64,000 bases of DNA from Litorimonas sp963972195 (GTDB taxonomy: Bacteria > Pseudomonadota > Alphaproteobacteria > Caulobacterales > Maricaulaceae). The stretch spans positions 1 through 64,000 of the forward strand of contig CAXATH010000009.1 of assembly GCA_963972195.1 (NCBI GenBank), written 5' to 3'. Each line of letters opens with the position of its first letter. Positions within the stretch are counted from its first letter, which is position 1. Positions 35,886 through 44,466 of this stretch are shown here, piece after piece. A model generated the notes under the pieces. The model was not told where the DNA came from. It made no database searches and worked only from the letters and a program-made list of their open reading frames with translations. A program made the position numbers and the translations under genes.

Positions 35886-35896
35886 AAGTCCGGTTT
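35867..35896 (-). terminator. Terminator of the atp operon, enclosing a start codon
   Basis: On the minus strand AAACCGGACTT and AAGTCCGGTTT form a perfect 11-bp stem with a four-base loop ATGA, followed by TTTT. The loop contains the ATG (35885-35883) of the phosphoesterase gene. The stem is 28 bp after the atpC stop. Confidence 0.88.
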
Positions 35897-35924
35897 CTTA
35901 GAATAATATGTGCGGATTAAGACC

Positions 35925-36317
35925 CTAAAGTGTCGCCGCGACGGCATTTAGTCCGTCAAGATTTTGCTGCACCGCCAAGGCTGCTTCGCCTTCAAGTCCT
36001 ACAAGGGAGTCTTTTGCAGAGGCGATGTCTTCCTGGATACGCTCAGAGGTCAGCTCTGACATAGGCGCAGCGCGCTCTGCCAAAACCGTGAGGCCTGCCG
36101 GAGTCACATCGGCAAACCCGCCTTGAACGAAAAACTGCTTTTCAGCGCCGTTCTCATAAACGGTGATAGCGCCCGTGCGGATCGCCGCCATAAGCGGCGC
36201 GTGATCCGGCAGAACACCGAAATTGCCTTCGGTGCCCGGGATATCGACCTGATCGACTTCGCCCGCATAAAGTTCACGTTCAGGCGAAACGAGAGAGAAA
36301 TGTAGCTTATCAGCCAT
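35925..36317 (-). CDS. atpC: ATP synthase F1 subunit epsilon
   Basis: This 130-residue protein of the central stalk links rotation to catalysis and can inhibit ATP hydrolysis. The beta-sandwich domain shows LHFSLVSPERELYAGEVDQVDIPGTEGNFGVLPDHAPLM in outline; the FFVQGGFADVTP segment follows. The C-terminal helical part is short but present (SELTSERIQEDIASAKDSL). It is the last gene of atpHAGDC, 28 bp after atpD. Confidence 0.97.
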   Translation of the reverse strand: MADKLHFSLVSPERELYAGEVDQVDIPGTEGNFGVLPDHAPLMAAIRTGAITVYENGAEKQFFVQGGFADVTPAGLTVLAERAAPMSELTSERIQEDIASAKDSLVGLEGEAALAVQQNLDGLNAVAATL

Positions 36318-36345
36318 TCTTTATCCTAACCGCAGTCAATACAGC

Positions 36346-37878
36346 CTAAGCCGCGTCTTTCGCCGCCATTTTACCGGCTTTTTCGATCACGTCATCAATA
36401 CCGCCGACCATGTAGAAGGCTTGTTCTGGCAGGTGGTCATATTCGCCTTCGACCAGACCTTTAAAGGAGCGAACTGTGTCCGCAAGATCTGTCAGGATGC
36501 CTGGAGAGCCCGTGAAGATTTCCGCAACGTGGAAAGGCTGAGACAAGAATTTCTCGACTTTACGCGCACGGGACACGACCAGCTTATCCTCTTCGGACAA
36601 TTCGTCCATACCGAGAATGGCGATGATGTCTTGCAAAGACTTGTAACGCTGTAGAATTTCCTGAACCTGACGGGCCACTTCGTAATGCTCTTGGCCAACT
36701 GTACGGGGCTCAAGAATACGTGAAGTTGAGTCAAGCGGGTCAACCGCAGGGTAAATACCTTTTTCAGAAATCGCGCGATTTAGAACTGTCGTCGCATCCA
36801 AGTGAGCGAAAGATGTCGCTGGAGCCGGGTCGGTCAAGTCATCGGCCGGAACATAAATCGCCTGAACGGACGTGATAGACCCTTTGTTCGTAGATGTAAT
36901 ACGTTCCTGCATCTGGCCCATTTCAGTGGCCAATGTTGGCTGATAGCCCACAGCGGAAGGAATACGGCCCAGGAGAGCAGACACTTCAGAACCAGCTTGG
37001 GTAAAGCGGAAAATGTTGTCGACGAAGAACAGAACGTCTTTGCCTTCTTCATCACGGAAGTATTCAGCTTGTGACAGGCCTGTCAAAGCAACGCGAGCAC
37101 GCGCTCCGGGAGGCTCATTCATCTGGCCGTATACGAGCGTACAACGGCTATCACCGCCGCCGCCTTCGACGTTCACGTTGGATTCGATCATCTCGTGGTA
37201 AAGGTCATTCCCTTCCCGAGTCCGCTCACCAACACCCGCAAATACGGAGTAACCACCGTAAGCCTTGGCGATGTTGTTGATGAGTTCCATGATCAGAACG
37301 GTTTTACCAACACCCGCACCGCCGAAGAGGCCGATTTTACCGCCTTTGGCGTATGGGCAAAGCAAGTCGATAACTTTAATGCCCGTTGCGAGAACTTCGG
37401 ATTCTGTAGACTGGTCAACAAAGGCTGGAGCATCTTTGTGGATAGAGGCTTTCTCTTTCGTTTTGATCGGACCCGCTTCATCAACAGGTTCGCCAATCAC
37501 GTTCATGATACGACCTAAAGTTCCCGGACCTACAGGCACGGTAATCGGAGCTCCTGTATCTGTCACGGCTTGACCGCGAACGAGACCTTCGGTCGCGTCC
37601 ATCGCAATTGTGCGGACTGTGTTCTGACCCAAATGCTGAGCCACCTCGAGAACCAGGCGGTTCCCTTGGTTGTCAGTTTCCAGCGCGTTTAAGATTGAGG
37701 GCAAATCGCCTTCAAATTCCACGTCAACGACAGCGCCGATGACTTGGCTGATTTTACCGGCTGACATCGCTTTGCTAACGACTTTTTTCGTCGCCGCGCG
37801 CTTGGTTGTCGGCTTTTTAGCGGTTGTGTTCTTAGTAGCCGTTTTTTTGGCGGCTGTTTTTGTTGCTGCTTTCGCCAT
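36346..37878 (-). CDS. atpD: ATP synthase F1 subunit beta with a basic N-terminal extension
   Basis: This 510-residue catalytic subunit has Walker A GGAGVGKTV, the GERTREG segment, Walker B VLFFVDNIFRF and the DELSEEDK motif. The core starts at about residue 40 (GKISQVIGAVVDVEF). Before it lies a 37-residue extension made almost only of Ala, Lys and Thr (start MAKAATKTAAKK). I recall similar Ala/Lys/Pro-rich extensions in Caulobacter-type beta subunits; their role is unknown. The gene lies between atpG and atpC. Confidence 0.98.
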   Translation of the reverse strand: MAKAATKTAAKKTATKNTTAKKPTTKRAATKKVVSKAMSAGKISQVIGAVVDVEFEGDLPSILNALETDNQGNRLVLEVAQHLGQNTVRTIAMDATEGLVRGQAVTDTGAPITVPVGPGTLGRIMNVIGEPVDEAGPIKTKEKASIHKDAPAFVDQSTESEVLATGIKVIDLLCPYAKGGKIGLFGGAGVGKTVLIMELINNIAKAYGGYSVFAGVGERTREGNDLYHEMIESNVNVEGGGGDSRCTLVYGQMNEPPGARARVALTGLSQAEYFRDEEGKDVLFFVDNIFRFTQAGSEVSALLGRIPSAVGYQPTLATEMGQMQERITSTNKGSITSVQAIYVPADDLTDPAPATSFAHLDATTVLNRAISEKGIYPAVDPLDSTSRILEPRTVGQEHYEVARQVQEILQRYKSLQDIIAILGMDELSEEDKLVVSRARKVEKFLSQPFHVAEIFTGSPGILTDLADTVRSFKGLVEGEYDHLPEQAFYMVGGIDDVIEKAGKMAAKDAA

Positions 37879-37900
37879 GAGTGTGTTCCTCTAGCTTTCT

Positions 37901-38794
37901 TTAAAGCGCTTCCGCGCCTGAAATAATCTCGATCAGTTCAGATGTAATCTGGGCCTGACGTGTTCTGTTGAAGGTCAATGTCAGCTTATCGATCATCTCG
38001 CCGGCATTGCGCGTGGCATTATCCATCGCGGTCATTTTAGAGCCCATCTCGCCCGCTTGGTTTTCCAAAAGCGCAGTAAAGATTTGGGTGTTGATATTGC
38101 GCGGCAAGAGAACCCGAAGGATTCCGGCCTCATCCGGCTCGTAAGTATAAATCGCGCCTTTGAGGTCAGGTCCGGTACTCTCTGCGCCTTCATCGATAGA
38201 GGCAATGGCCGGGATGAGCGTGTTTGAAACCGCATCCTGGGTCATTACATTGATGAATTTAGAATAGACGAGCTTACAAACGTCAAATTCGCCTTCGCGG
38301 AACATTTCGGTAATTGTCTCGCCAATATTCTGAGCGATACCGGCGTGAAGTTTCCGCTCTTCTTTCAAAGAGATAAATTTGACGATGTTATCATGATAGA
38401 GGCGGTTGAGCTGATCATAACCCTTTTTGCCGATTAGGAAGAGCTTGACCGTTTTCCCCTGGCCTTCAAGCGCGACGATTTCTTCGCGGGCCTTCCGGAC
38501 AATATTGGTATTGAAACCACCGCAAAGACCGCGATCGGCCGTTGCAACAACAAGCAACACCGTATCTTCTTTGCCGTTGCCGACGAGAAGTTCCGGCGCG
38601 TCCCCGACTCCGACCATGGAGCTGGCCAAATTCGTGATAACGCTATTGATGCGCTCCGCATAGGGACGCGCATTCTCCGCCGCTTCCTGCGCTTTACGCA
38701 GTTTCGCCGCCGCAACCATCTGCATGGCTTTGGTAATCTTCTGCGTGTTTTTCACAGAAGAAATACGGTTTTTTAGATCCTTGAGGCTGGCCAT
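37901..38794 (-). CDS. atpG: ATP synthase F1 subunit gamma
   Basis: This 297-residue rotor shaft subunit starts MASLKDLKNRISSVKNTQKITKAMQ in outline, with the long N-terminal helix, the TADRGLCGGFN segment in the middle and the C-terminal helix ending FNRTRQAQITSELIEIISGA. It is 22 bp upstream of atpD and 9 bp after atpA. Confidence 0.98.
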   Translation of the reverse strand: MASLKDLKNRISSVKNTQKITKAMQMVAAAKLRKAQEAAENARPYAERINSVITNLASSMVGVGDAPELLVGNGKEDTVLLVVATADRGLCGGFNTNIVRKAREEIVALEGQGKTVKLFLIGKKGYDQLNRLYHDNIVKFISLKEERKLHAGIAQNIGETITEMFREGEFDVCKLVYSKFINVMTQDAVSNTLIPAIASIDEGAESTGPDLKGAIYTYEPDEAGILRVLLPRNINTQIFTALLENQAGEMGSKMTAMDNATRNAGEMIDKLTLTFNRTRQAQITSELIEIISGAEAL

Positions 38795-38803
38795 GAGGCG
38801 TCC

Positions 38804-40336
38804 TTAGGCTACGAAGTTGTTCGTGAAGGTTTCCAACACGGATTTCATTTTGTCTTCAATATCGTCCGTCAGTTTCTTTTCGGACGCAATGCTGGACAAG
38901 AGTGAATTATGCTCACCTTTCAGGTGTGACAGCAATTCACGCTCATACTTTTGTACAGAGTTAACTGGAACCTTGTCCAAATAACCCCGTGTACCCGCAT
39001 AAAGAACGACAACTTGCTCTTCCACTTTCAGCGGAGAGAACTGCGGCTGCTTCAGAAGCTCTGTCAAACGCTCACCGCGGGCCAATAGAGCCTGAGTGGA
39101 GGCGTCCAAATCGGAACCGAACTGAGCAAAGGCGGCCATTTCGCGGTACTGAGCGAGTTCACCTTTAATCGGGCCAGCAACCTGTTTCATCGCCTTAATT
39201 TGAGCGGAAGAGCCCACACGAGACACAGACAGACCGACGTTAAGCGCTGGACGGATGCCTTGGAAGAACAAGTCGGTTTCCAAGAAAATCTGACCATCTG
39301 TAATCGAAATCACGTTTGTCGGAATAAAGGCCGACACGTCATTACCTTGCGTTTCGATGATCGGCAGAGCGGTCAAAGACCCGGAGCCGTTATCTTCGTT
39401 CAGCTTCGCTGCACGCTCGAGAAGACGGGAGTGAAGATAAAAAACGTCACCTGGGTAAGCTTCGCGTCCTGGTGGACGGCGAAGAAGAAGGGACATCTGG
39501 CGATAAGCCACAGCTTGCTTGGACAAATCATCATAAATGATCAGGCCGTGCATGCCGTTGTCGCGGAAATATTCGCCCATCGCACAACCAGCAAAGGGTG
39601 CGAGGAACTGAAGCGGAGCAGGCTCGGAAGCGGTCGCGGCAACAATAATTGAATATTGCATCGCGCCGTTTTCTTCGAGCGTTTTGACAAGTTGCGCCAC
39701 AGTCGAGCGCTTCTGCCCGATCACGACATAGATACAGTAAAGCTTGTCGGCATCGCGGTCTTCATCGAAGGCGGATTTCTGATTTAGAATCGCATCCACA
39801 GCCACAGCTGTTTTACCGGTCTGGCGGTCCCCGATGATAAGTTCGCGCTGGCCGCGGCCAACAGGGATAAGCGCGTCAATCGCCTTGATACCTGTTTGAA
39901 CAGGCTCATGCACGCCTTTACGCGGCATAATCCCTGGCGCTTTAACATCCACACGGCGGCGTTCGCTTGATTCGATTGGACCTTTGCCGTCAATCGGCTC
40001 ACCGAGCGGGTTTACGACCCGGCCCAAAAGACCCATTCCGACAGGCACGTCCACGATTTCGCCGAGGCGTTTAACCGTGTCGCCCTCTTTAATGCCGCGG
40101 TCATCGCCAAAGATAACGGTACCGACATTGTCAGATTCGAGATTGAGCGCCATGCCCTTAATGCCGCCTGGGAATTCGACCATCTCGCCGGCGCGGACAT
40201 TGTCCAGGCCATAGATACGGGCGATACCATCACCGACTGAGAGAACCTGACCGACATCAGAGACCTTGGCTTCTTTACCAAAATCTTTGATCTGCTTTTT
40301 CAGGATGCTGGAAATTTCCGCAGCACGAATATCCAT
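38804..40336 (-). CDS. atpA: ATP synthase F1 subunit alpha
   Basis: This 510-residue regulatory subunit has Walker A GDRQTGKTA and the family's YRQMSLLLRRPPGREAYPGD region. The N terminus binds delta (MDIRAAEISSILKKQI), and the C-terminal helical domain ends ETFTNNFVA. The start and length are standard. atpH lies 10 bp upstream. Confidence 0.98.
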   Translation of the reverse strand: MDIRAAEISSILKKQIKDFGKEAKVSDVGQVLSVGDGIARIYGLDNVRAGEMVEFPGGIKGMALNLESDNVGTVIFGDDRGIKEGDTVKRLGEIVDVPVGMGLLGRVVNPLGEPIDGKGPIESSERRRVDVKAPGIMPRKGVHEPVQTGIKAIDALIPVGRGQRELIIGDRQTGKTAVAVDAILNQKSAFDEDRDADKLYCIYVVIGQKRSTVAQLVKTLEENGAMQYSIIVAATASEPAPLQFLAPFAGCAMGEYFRDNGMHGLIIYDDLSKQAVAYRQMSLLLRRPPGREAYPGDVFYLHSRLLERAAKLNEDNGSGSLTALPIIETQGNDVSAFIPTNVISITDGQIFLETDLFFQGIRPALNVGLSVSRVGSSAQIKAMKQVAGPIKGELAQYREMAAFAQFGSDLDASTQALLARGERLTELLKQPQFSPLKVEEQVVVLYAGTRGYLDKVPVNSVQKYERELLSHLKGEHNSLLSSIASEKKLTDDIEDKMKSVLETFTNNFVA

Positions 40337-40346
40337 TGTATAACCT

Positions 40347-40904
40347 CTATGCTTCTTTGAGGGTTAAGCGTAAGTCCTCAAGTTTAGTCTTGAGGGAGCT
40401 ATCATATAGACGCGAACCAACGCGTACGACGAAACCGCCCAAAAGGTCAGCATCCACAGATGTTTCGACCTCTACCGGGCGTCCCAGCGATTTTTTCAAA
40501 TTTGATTTCAATGACGTGACCTGCGCGGCTGTCAATTTTTTCGCGCTGGTGACTTTCGCCACTTGTGACCCTTTGCGGCGGGCAACCATCTCTTCAAAAG
40601 CAGAAAGAATTTGCGGCAAATCCGCCGCGCGGTGATTCTGCGCAACCAATCCGACAAACTGAACCGTCAAAGGCTTCAGCTTGGCTTTTTTCGCCACGCC
40701 GGTCAGGGCGGCAACTTTGTCCTCGGTTGCGAAGACAGGGGAATTGATGAGCGCGGACAAATCAGCGCTATCTGCGAACATCGCCTTAAGCGACTTCACG
40801 TCTTTTTCTATAGATGACAAGGACTTAGCGTCCTCAGCAAGTTCAAGCAGGGCTTGGGCGTAGCGTAAGGGGGCCTCGCCGGTAATGACTTCTGTCTCTG
40901 ACAC
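40347..40904 (-). CDS. atpH: ATP synthase F1 subunit delta
   Basis: This 185-residue stator subunit connects F1 to the peripheral stalk. It has the ARYAQALLELA-like start (APLRYAQALLELAED) and the C-terminal LTAAQVTSLKSNLKKSLGR and GGFVVRVGSRLYDSSLKTKL. The start codon is GTG. It is the first gene of atpHAGDC. The 198 bp before the next terminator (40905-41102) should contain the operon promoter, with TATATT on the minus strand near 40980 as a possible -10, but I see no good -35. Confidence 0.97.
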   Translation of the reverse strand: MSETEVITGEAPLRYAQALLELAEDAKSLSSIEKDVKSLKAMFADSADLSALINSPVFATEDKVAALTGVAKKAKLKPLTVQFVGLVAQNHRAADLPQILSAFEEMVARRKGSQVAKVTSAKKLTAAQVTSLKSNLKKSLGRPVEVETSVDADLLGGFVVRVGSRLYDSSLKTKLEDLRLTLKEA

Positions 40905-41102
40905 GTATCAGGTCCGCTCTTCGGAATTGGGCCGTAAGGACAGCCCCTTTAACATAAATATAGCGGCACAGACACTCCCGGGATTTAGACACCCAACAGG
41001 CCGTTCCGCCAATCTCGCGCGGGGCTTAGCATGGCCAATTCAATGTGCCAAGTGCGGAATTTCACTCCGCGGCAGTGGTTTCAGCATAAGCGCCCTATCC
41101 AT

Positions 41103-41127
41103 AAAAAAACAGGCCCCGAAGGGCCTG
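41103..41127 (-). terminator. Terminator after the TonB receptor gene
   Basis: On the minus strand CAGGCCC and GGGCCTG form a stem around TTCG, followed by seven T. A stable tetraloop (TTCG) and T-run make it convincing. It ends 27 bp past the receptor's stop. Confidence 0.92.
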
Positions 41128-41153
41128 CTCAAAATTCTAATCTGTTACAAAAC

Positions 41154-44114
41154 TTACAGTTTTACGTTCAGACCGAAGAAGACAAACCGGCCTGTGTCAT
41201 AAGTAACAGGGTATGTGTTACCGTTTCCGAGTGGCGGACCAGAGGAAACAGAGACAGGAGGCTGCTCTTCAAAGATGTTGTTCACACCTGCGCGGAACGT
41301 CACGCCTTCGACAACTTCGTAATTACCTGAAAGGTCGAAGTAGTCTTGTGTACCAAGGCGCTGATCAATCGGCGCTGGGTTAGCAGCAATGTTGTCAACA
41401 CCAGACAGGTGACGCCAAGTGACTGTTGCTTCCAGACCGAACGGAGCGGCCCAAGTTGTCAACAAACGGTGACGGTAAGTTGGGTTCACTGGCTGAACAC
41501 AATCGTTTCCGTACATACCTGCACACTCAATAGCGTCTCCACCCGGGAATGGTGTGAAGTCGAACTTGTCGAGGTAAGTCGCAGCATACTGGATACGAAG
41601 GTCACCAGAATTGTTCATGCCGAAGTCAGCAAGATCAAGGTTGTAGCCAGCCTGGAAGTCAAGACCGGATGTCTCCAATGACGCGATGTTGATGTTTGTC
41701 GCCAAGAAACCAACACCAGCTTGGCCTGAGTTCAATGAACCGCGGCTGTCACGAGTGATGAGGTCACAGAACGCTGCATCGCCAGTTGCAAGACACTGAT
41801 CAAGAGTTGTCTGAGCACCAATACCCGCGCTGATGAAGTCATCAACCGTGATATCGAAGTAGTCAACAGACGCTGTCAATCCAGGGATTGCGCTTGGAGT
41901 AATAACAGCACCGATCGTGTAAGTATCTGAACTTTCAGGGTTCAGGTTCGGGTTACCACCTGTGATAGACTGGGTTTGGCCAGAGAACACGTCAACAATG
42001 TTACCGTACTGAGCCGCTGTAACGCCTGTGTTTGCACAAGCTGCAGCAGAAGCAGTTGGGTTAGCTGTTGCACATGGGTCGTATGCACCGTTTGCAAGCT
42101 GGTTCAGGTTAGGCAAGTTTGTGTCTTGACCTGTGTAAAGCTCGATAACGTTCGGTGCACGGACTGAACGCTGATACTGACCACGGAATTTCACATCATC
42201 AACAGGCGCCCATGAAAGCTGTAGGCCGTAAGCGTCTGTGCTGAAGCTGTTTTGCAGACCATTACCGCTCGTGTCGTAATCGGAGTAACGGTACTGACCG
42301 TTAAAGACCAACTCTTTCGCGAATGGCATGTCTGTGACGAGTGGAACCTGTACCTCGGTGTAAAGTTCGAAGACTTCGACTTCACCTTTAACAGGAAGCG
42401 TCGCGCCGCCTACGCCTGTGAAACCACCACCAGGAACCTGGCTGATTTCGTCAGGAACGGATTCAAGCTTGTCTTCACGATACTCAATACCGCCCAAGAA
42501 ACCGACGCCGCTGTCAGACCATGGGGATTTGATACCATATTCGCCAAGGTTTGCCTGAGCGTTTGCGCCGTAAACGAGCTGCTCAGTTTCACCATTCACG
42601 ATACCAACACCTTGAATGTAGTCAGTCTGGTCAGTTGTGACCATGCTTTCGCCATTCGGGCCGCGTTGGAAAATGTTGTAAGGAATACAACCTGAATTTC
42701 CGCTTGCGCAGACCGCGTTACCTGTGCCGTCATCAACAGCAAACAATGCGTCCTGAAGGTTGGCAATTACGAAGTCGTTTGTTGAGATAGACTGATCGGT
42801 TGTACGAGAATACTGACCGAATAGTTCATAATCCCAAACATCCGCAACAGTGCCGCGCAGGCCACCGACCATACGGTAGGCTGAGTTTTCAAGACGAGAG
42901 TTACGAGGACCGCCTTCAACGTTACGGTGAGACAGGGAGACGTTCTCTTTGATGGCACCAGAGGCGATATCAGCAGCTGAACAGCCATAGACCGCAGAAG
43001 CAATAGAACCACCGCCAGCAACAACGTCGTCTTGGATCAGAGGGTTATCACAGTTGATGTCATAGGCACCAAATGACGCAGAAGGCGCGATTTGGGCATC
43101 AGAGAAGTTGTTTGTGAAAGACGCACTTGCGAAAACCTCGTGACCTTCGGCGATTTCATAGTGACCTTTACCGTACATTTGGAAACGTTCGGCAGGGCGT
43201 TGGAAGTAGTTGAACGGACCAAAGTTAAATGTTTGAGCCGGGCCGCCTGCGTAAGGAACAAGTGTACCATCTTCTTCTTGGAAGAAAGATCCACCGTCAC
43301 CACCGAAGAAGCGGAAGTTACCAGAACCGACACAACCAAAGCCGTTTGTATCACCTGCACCCAAAGCACAGCCAGAGAATGAACGGTTGTCTTGTGTGAT
43401 TTCTTCGCGGTTTTGGTAAGATGCAAAGATTGTTGCATTACCTTTACCGTCGGCAGTGTTTGCGCCCAACGCAACAGAAGCGTTGAATTCTTCGCCGTCT
43501 ACACTTCCGTCTGGAACAGGCTGGTTAGCTGAACGAAGCACGTCATCAAATCTGTCGATGCCGTTGCCGTTTTGAGCGAAACCGTACTGAACGTCTAGCT
43601 CTGCACCTTCGAAGTCATCTTTGAGGATAAAGTTTGCAACACCGCCGATAGCATCAGAACCATAAACAGCAGATGCGCCGCCGGTCAGGATTTCAACGCG
43701 ATCAATCAAAGCTGTTGGAACAAGGTCCAAGTTAGCTGGAGAAAATGTTGATGAACCATAAGGAAGACGACGTCCGTCGATCAAAGTCAAAGTACGTGTC
43801 GCGCCCAAACCACGAAGGTTCAAAGTCGCTGTACCAGACGCGCCGTTAGAAACTTCACCGGCTTGGCCAGCAAAGACTTGCGGAAGGTTGTTCGTCAGAT
43901 CTTCGATGTTGACAGTACCGCGAGCCGCGATTTCTGCATCATCTACGCGCAGAACTGGGTTAGCAGATGTCAGGTTTGGGTTAACGTTCAAACGCGAACC
44001 CGTAACGATGATTTCGTCTTCGGATGCGTCTTGAGCGAAAGCAGGCGCAGTACTTGCCAGCATAGCGCTGGAGAGCAGTGTCCCTATCAACAGATTTCTT
44101 TTTGATGATTTCAC
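41154..44114 (-). CDS. TonB-dependent outer-membrane receptor
   Basis: This 986-residue receptor has a signal peptide ending APAFAQ (about residue 28), a TonB-box-like DEIIVTGSRL, a plug domain (about 45-170: GTATLNLRGLGATRTLTLIDGRR in outline, GASAVYGSDAIGGVANFI) and a 22-strand barrel ending in FVFFGLNVKL. The barrel has several Cys pairs in extracellular loops. It belongs to the large group used for oligosaccharides, peptides or other big nutrients, rather than a clear siderophore type. The GTG start has AAAGGGA seven bases upstream. The gene lies between atpH and priA, and has its own terminator and an AT-rich upstream region. Confidence 0.95.
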   Translation of the reverse strand: MKSSKRNLLIGTLLSSAMLASTAPAFAQDASEDEIIVTGSRLNVNPNLTSANPVLRVDDAEIAARGTVNIEDLTNNLPQVFAGQAGEVSNGASGTATLNLRGLGATRTLTLIDGRRLPYGSSTFSPANLDLVPTALIDRVEILTGGASAVYGSDAIGGVANFILKDDFEGAELDVQYGFAQNGNGIDRFDDVLRSANQPVPDGSVDGEEFNASVALGANTADGKGNATIFASYQNREEITQDNRSFSGCALGAGDTNGFGCVGSGNFRFFGGDGGSFFQEEDGTLVPYAGGPAQTFNFGPFNYFQRPAERFQMYGKGHYEIAEGHEVFASASFTNNFSDAQIAPSASFGAYDINCDNPLIQDDVVAGGGSIASAVYGCSAADIASGAIKENVSLSHRNVEGGPRNSRLENSAYRMVGGLRGTVADVWDYELFGQYSRTTDQSISTNDFVIANLQDALFAVDDGTGNAVCASGNSGCIPYNIFQRGPNGESMVTTDQTDYIQGVGIVNGETEQLVYGANAQANLGEYGIKSPWSDSGVGFLGGIEYREDKLESVPDEISQVPGGGFTGVGGATLPVKGEVEVFELYTEVQVPLVTDMPFAKELVFNGQYRYSDYDTSGNGLQNSFSTDAYGLQLSWAPVDDVKFRGQYQRSVRAPNVIELYTGQDTNLPNLNQLANGAYDPCATANPTASAAACANTGVTAAQYGNIVDVFSGQTQSITGGNPNLNPESSDTYTIGAVITPSAIPGLTASVDYFDITVDDFISAGIGAQTTLDQCLATGDAAFCDLITRDSRGSLNSGQAGVGFLATNINIASLETSGLDFQAGYNLDLADFGMNNSGDLRIQYAATYLDKFDFTPFPGGDAIECAGMYGNDCVQPVNPTYRHRLLTTWAAPFGLEATVTWRHLSGVDNIAANPAPIDQRLGTQDYFDLSGNYEVVEGVTFRAGVNNIFEEQPPVSVSSGPPLGNGNTYPVTYDTGRFVFFGLNVKL

Positions 44115-44466
44115 AGTAAAATCCCTTTATAGATTGTGTTATCAATTAAGCCCTCCCGCGACACGGGAAGATTGCGAGCATGGCTATTCGTCATTGACCG
44201 TCAACGCAATATCTTTGTGACACTTTTGTAAGAACGACGGGCTTTTTATCTAAACCTGTTGCATAAAAAGCACGAATATGGACAAATCCCTTAACAAACG
44301 CAATAATTTTCTATTATTACAAATAATTAGAAAATTAATTCTAATAAATAGAGAATTATAAAATATTATTCTGCACTGGAATTGTGCGTTAATTAATTTT
44401 CGCGACATTCATTTAGAGATTATTTAATTGTGTTAACCCCTTCGTCACATTGCACAGCTTGGCAAA
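44115..44466. other. AT-rich intergenic region upstream of the TonB receptor
   Basis: This 352-bp gap has no gene. Its left part carries the receptor leader, including TTGAC-C-GTCAA, a perfect palindrome at 44194-44204. The 44281-44420 part is strikingly AT-rich compared with the rest of the window and contains TTAGAA-AATTAA-TTCTAA (44327-44344) and near-palindromic TTTTCTA...TAGAAAA (44308-44334). These look like operator sites or an H-NS/MucR-type silencing target. No gene reads through it from priA, which ends at 44467 on the same strand. Confidence 0.5.
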
